A DNA stretch of 21,424 bases from JAFGJQ01 sp964586145 (GTDB lineage Bacteria; Planctomycetota; Phycisphaerae; UBA1845). Position numbers and translations under genes: made by a program. The stretch is taken from the NCBI GenBank assembly GCA_964586145.1, contig CAZPHH010000084.1, positions 1-21,424 of the forward strand, given 5' to 3'. Positions within the stretch are counted from its first letter, which is position 1. Each line of letters opens with the position of its first letter. The notes beneath the pieces were generated by a model. That model had not been told where the DNA came from. It did no database searches and saw only the letters and a list, made by a program, of their open reading frames with translations. Positions 19,161-21,424 of the stretch are shown here, in pieces.

Positions 19161-21424
19161 ATGAGTCAGCCCCACGCCCGACGAGCCCTGATCAGCGTTT
19201 ACGACAAGACCGGCCTGGTCGATTTTGCCCGGGCCCTGCACGAGGAACTCGGGTTCGAGATCCTCTCGACCGGCGGGACGGCCCGGCACCTGACGGACGC
19301 GGGCATCCCCGTCACTCTGGTGGAGGATGTCACCGGCTTCCCGGAGATGCTGGACGGGCGGGTCAAGACGCTGCATCCGCGGATCCATGCGGCCATTCTG
19401 GCCGACCGGGACAACCCGGAGCACATGCGGCAGCTTGCCGAGCAGGGGATCCGGCCGATCGACCTGGTGGTCGTGAACCTGTACCCGTTCGAGGACACGG
19501 TGGCCCGGCCGGACTGCACGCTTGAGCAGGCGATCGAGATGATCGACATCGGCGGTCCCTGCCTGCTGCGGGCCGCGGCGAAGAACTCCCGCCACGTGCG
19601 CGTCGTCTGCGGGCCCGGGGAGTACGAGGGGGTCCTGGAGTCCTTGCGCAGCGCGACGGCCGTGCAGGAATCCCTGCGTTTGCAGCTTGCCTCCCGAGCC
19701 TTCCAGCAAACCTGCCGATACGACGCCGCGATCGCCACGTGGCTGACTGCTCATCCGCAGAACCCCGACGAGCCGGAGTTTCGCGCCATCCACCTCCGCA
19801 GCCGCGACGTGCTGCGCTATGGCGAGAACCCCCATCAGCAGGCGGAGGTGTGCTCGCTGTTGGGTTGGACAGAATGGCTCACGGGGAAGACCGGCGGCCC
19901 CGCCCTCTCGTACAACAACTTGGTCGACGCCGGCGCGGCTCTGGAACTCTGCGCCGAGTTGACACGAGCCGCCGGTGTGGCATCAGCTTCNNNNNNNNNN
20001 NNNNNNNNNNNNNNNNNNNNNNNNNNNNNNNNNNNNNNNNNNNNNNNNNNNNNNNNNNNNNNNNNNNNNNNNNNNNNNNNNNNNNNNNNNTCTGTGGGAC
20101 CGGCTTTCCAGCCGGTCTCCGGGCCTCGCAGAGATGTGGGGCCGGTGTTTTCTGTGGGGCTGTCTTCTTCTGTGGGACCGGTGTCTTCTGTGGGACCGGC
20201 TTTCCAGCCGGTCTCCGGGCCTCCTGCGAAAACCGCTTCCGCCCGCCTGGAATCCGAAAGCCACACCGAACGTCACCTCCCCCACATCCAGAACCCCGGG
20301 GCAACCTATTTCGTGACGTTTCGGCTGAAGACCGGCGAGCTGGCTTCCGCAGAGAAGGACATTGTGCTTGGGGCCTGCCGCTACTGGCACACCAGGAAGA
20401 TGACCTTGCACGCGTGTGTTGTCATGCCCGACCACGTGCATCTGATTCTGACCCCGCACGAAATCAGTCCGGGCGCCTGGGTTTCGCTGGGGGAACTGCT
20501 TCAGAGTATGAAGGGATACTCGTCGCGAGAGATCAACCGCGCACGAGGCGTGACCGGATCGCTCTGGCTCGACGAGAACTGGGATCGGATCGTCCGGAAC
20601 GAGAAAGAGTACGAAGAGCGGTGGAACTACATCGAGAACAACCCGGGCAAGGCGGGTCTGGGCGACGCCTATCCGTGGTTGTGGTTGAATCCTCGTGCGT
20701 GGGAGGAATTGGGAGAGCATGAGGGGGACCGGCTGGACCGGCTGGAAAGCCGGTCCCACAAAGAAGACCGGCTGGAAAGCCGGTCCCACAACGAAAGCCG
20801 GTCCCACACGGGAAGCGGGTCGCACAGGCTGGGGACGGCTCCGGCGGTTGCCTGCTTCATCAAGCACACGAATCCTTGCGGTGTGGGTGTGGCGGACGAA
20901 CCCGTGGAGGCCTATCGTCGGGCGTATCTGGGCGATCCGAACGCGGCCATGGGGGGCATCCTGGCCGTGAACGTCTGCGTGGATGCGGCCTTCGCGGAGG
21001 CTGTGATGGGTTCGCTCCAGCGCTGGGGCAAGGCGGCCGGCGCCGGTGCGTTTTTCCTGGAAGTCTGGCTCGCGCCGTCGTTCCAGGATGACGCCGTCCA
21101 GGTCATCCGGACCCGAAAGCCCTGGGGTGCCCGAGTGCGGCTGATCGACGTGGGGGACGGCATGTCTAGGACGGGATGGCCCGAGCACGTCATACGATCG
21201 ATCCCCGGAGACCTTCTCATCCAGAGTTGCGACACCGTCGGCCTGAATGAGAGCGAATGGCGCGTGGTGACCGACCGCGCCCCGGACGAGCGTGAGCTTG
21301 CCGATCTGCGGCTGGCTTGGCTGGTGTGCAAGCACACCAAGAGCAACGCCATCTCCATCTGCCGCGACGGCATACTCATCGGAAACGGGGCCGGGCAGAT
21401 GTCGCGCGTCATGTCGTGCCGGAT
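19161..21424 (+). CDS. purH: Bifunctional AICAR formyltransferase/IMP cyclohydrolase PurH, interrupted in frame by a REP/RAYT insertion (3' end missing)
   Basis: PurH makes the last two steps of IMP synthesis. The N-terminal part (19161-19990) starts RRALISVYDKTGLVDFA and has LSTGGTA, TGFPEMLDGRVKTLHP, VVNLYPF, IDIGGPCLLRAAAKN, RYGENPHQQ and LSYNNLVDAGAALE. It then meets the gap. From 20838 the same frame continues with APAVACFIKHTNPCGVGV, the catalytic Lys-His segment of the formyltransferase half, and goes on to VKSNAI-like HTKSNAIS and IGNGAGQMSR at the window end. The two halves are complementary, with no overlap and nothing obviously missing. Between them are a gap and at least 245 codons of foreign sequence without a stop. 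GGAA lies 5 nt before the ATG. Whether PurH is active, split, or dead cannot be told from sequence; any other purH in the genome is outside the window. Confidence 0.88.
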   Translation, partial: MSQPHARRALISVYDKTGLVDFARALHEELGFEILSTGGTARHLTDAGIPVTLVEDVTGFPEMLDGRVKTLHPRIHAAILADRDNPEHMRQLAEQGIRPIDLVVVNLYPFEDTVARPDCTLEQAIEMIDIGGPCLLRAAAKNSRHVRVVCGPGEYEGVLESLRSATAVQESLRLQLASRAFQQTCRYDAAIATWLTAHPQNPDEPEFRAIHLRSRDVLRYGENPHQQAEVCSLLGWTEWLTGKTGGPALSYNNLVDAGAALELCAELTRAAGVASAXXXXXXXXXXXXXXXXXXXXXXXXXXXXXXXXXXSVGPAFQPVSGPRRDVGPVFSVGLSSSVGPVSSVGPAFQPVSGPPAKTASARLESESHTERHLPHIQNPGATYFVTFRLKTGELASAEKDIVLGACRYWHTRKMTLHACVVMPDHVHLILTPHEISPGAWVSLGELLQSMKGYSSREINRARGVTGSLWLDENWDRIVRNEKEYEERWNYIENNPGKAGLGDAYPWLWLNPRAWEELGEHEGDRLDRLESRSHKEDRLESRSHNESRSHTGSGSHRLGTAPAVACFIKHTNPCGVGVADEPVEAYRRAYLGDPNAAMGGILAVNVCVDAAFAEAVMGSLQRWGKAAGAGAFFLEVWLAPSFQDDAVQVIRTRKPWGARVRLIDVGDGMSRTGWPEHVIRSIPGDLLIQSCDTVGLNESEWRVVTDRAPDERELADLRLAWLVCKHTKSNAISICRDGILIGNGAGQMSRVMSCR
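19991..20090. other. Assembly gap (100 N) inside purH
   Basis: Exactly 100 N, a placeholder of unknown true length. The right flank is REP sequence, so a collapsed REP array is the likely cause. The frame across the gap is therefore nominal, not proven. Confidence 0.95.
20099..20116 (+). repeat. REP hairpin, left copy 1
   Basis: ACCGGCTTTCCAGCCGGT: a 7-bp stem with a TTCC loop, preceded by the head GTGGG (20094-20098). Confidence 0.85.
20133..20183 (+). repeat. Partial REP heads between left copies 1 and 2
   Basis: GTGGGGCCGGTG (20136-20147), GTGGGGCTG (20154-20162) and GTGGGACCGGTG (20172-20183) are truncated copies of the REP 5' part, lacking the hairpin's second arm. Confidence 0.6.
20195..20212 (+). 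repeat. REP hairpin, left copy 2
   Basis: Identical in its 18 bases to copy 1, with the same GTGGG head (20190-20194). A shared tail TCTCCGGGCCT follows both copies (20117 and 20213 on), showing duplication of a longer unit. Confidence 0.85.
20226..20726 (+). CDS. REP-associated tyrosine transposase (RAYT, Y1/HUH family), without visible start or stop of its own
   Basis: The translated segment begins RHLPHIQNPGATYFVTFRLK and contains VVMPDHVHLIL with the HUH pair at 20433-20441. The nucleophilic Tyr candidate is in SMKGYSSREIN (Tyr codon 20517-20519). The typical RAYT end follows: NWDRIVRNEKEYEERWNYI, then ENNPGKAGLGDAYPW. RAYTs are single-copy IS200-like relatives that bind and cut single-stranded REP DNA; few are known to move themselves. 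No ATG is present in this frame between 20091 and the conserved domain, only GTG codons in the REP heads, and no stop separates it from PurH-C. A native ATG could be hidden in the gap. The segment is in the purH frame. Confidence 0.88.
20737..20754 (-). repeat. REP hairpin, right copy 1 (inverted)
   Basis: ACCGGCTGGAAAGCCGGT, the reverse complement of the left copies, followed by CCCAC (20755-20759), the inverted head. A partial copy GACCGGCTGG precedes it at 20727. Confidence 0.85.
20767..20784 (-). repeat. REP hairpin, right copy 2 (inverted) and a partial third copy
   Basis: Same 18 bases and CCCAC head (20785-20789), 30 nt from copy 1. A truncated third copy AAAGCCGGTCCCAC follows to about 20807. 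In the purH frame these read DRLESRSHKEDRLESRSH. Confidence 0.85.

Larger units (their letters stand above)
20091..20828 (+). mobile_element. REP-RAYT element (transposase flanked by inverted REP hairpins) inside purH
   Basis: The block consists of two complete REP hairpins plus several partial heads (20091-20213), a RAYT coding region (about 20226-20726), and two complete plus partial REP hairpins in opposite orientation (about 20727-20810). This is the usual layout of a RAYT with its own REPs. The left edge is hidden in the gap; the right edge lies around 20810-20838, where PurH similarity resumes. No target-site duplication can be seen. On the right the join is contiguous sequence. Confidence 0.85.

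Noticed and set aside
20091..20810. CRISPR array
   Set aside because: The repeats are few, palindromic, irregularly spaced, in two orientations and flank a RAYT; no spacers of even length.
19991..20838. Intein in PurH
   Set aside because: The insertion encodes an HUH/Tyr transposase and REP hairpins. There is no intein start block and no C-terminal His-Asn before a Cys, Ser or Thr at the right join.
19983..21335. 450-codon minus-strand open frame across purH and the RAYT
   Set aside because: It is antisense to clear PurH and RAYT coding sequence and its translation has no domain-like pattern; GC-rich DNA keeps shadow frames open.

Overview
The window is GC-rich DNA that looks like a draft or metagenome scaffold of a planctomycete, probably of the Phycisphaerae. 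This is an inference from three things: a very large secreted protein with Cys-rich repeats, Asn-Gly-Ile-Pro-Asp calcium motifs and a dockerin-like end; a heavily multi-PAS signalling protein; and a REP-associated tyrosine transposase (RAYT) with its REP hairpins. Two runs of exactly 100 N (6022-6121 and 19991-20090) are scaffold gaps, and both sit in repeats.

Layout. 2-3949 (+) is the 3' part of a giant modular surface protein, closed by a strong intrinsic terminator. 4187-5986 (+) is lepA (EF4), behind a TATAAT promoter. A tandem octamer repeat with a gap separates it from a nucleotide-sugar dehydrogenase at 6289-7629 (+). 8092-13290 (+) is a soluble hybrid histidine kinase with nine PAS domains, one GAF domain and a receiver. 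On the minus strand lie ligA (14341-16410) followed 11 nt later by a cation diffusion facilitator (13391-14329), then an unrecognised three-segment membrane protein (16609-17364), and an unrecognised lipoprotein (17615-18733) with its own terminator. From 19161 (+) to the window end runs purH.

The most unusual feature is in purH. After about 277 codons matching the N-terminal half of PurH, the sequence enters the gap, then a segment with REP hairpins, a RAYT (HUH plus catalytic Tyr) and inverted REP hairpins. It then returns, without a stop and in the same frame, to PurH just ahead of its catalytic Lys-His motif. The transposase shows no ATG ahead of its domain and no stop of its own, so the DNA reads as one PurH(N)-REP-RAYT-REP-PurH(C) frame. 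The right-hand junction is contiguous sequence; the left-hand one crosses the gap.

The genes are mostly housekeeping (translation, DNA ligation, purine synthesis) mixed with envelope, sugar and signalling functions. No single pathway joins them. Promoter-like -10 boxes (TATAAT or TATCAT) precede lepA, the dehydrogenase, the kinase and purH. ligA has a promoter so close to its start that its mRNA may be leaderless.
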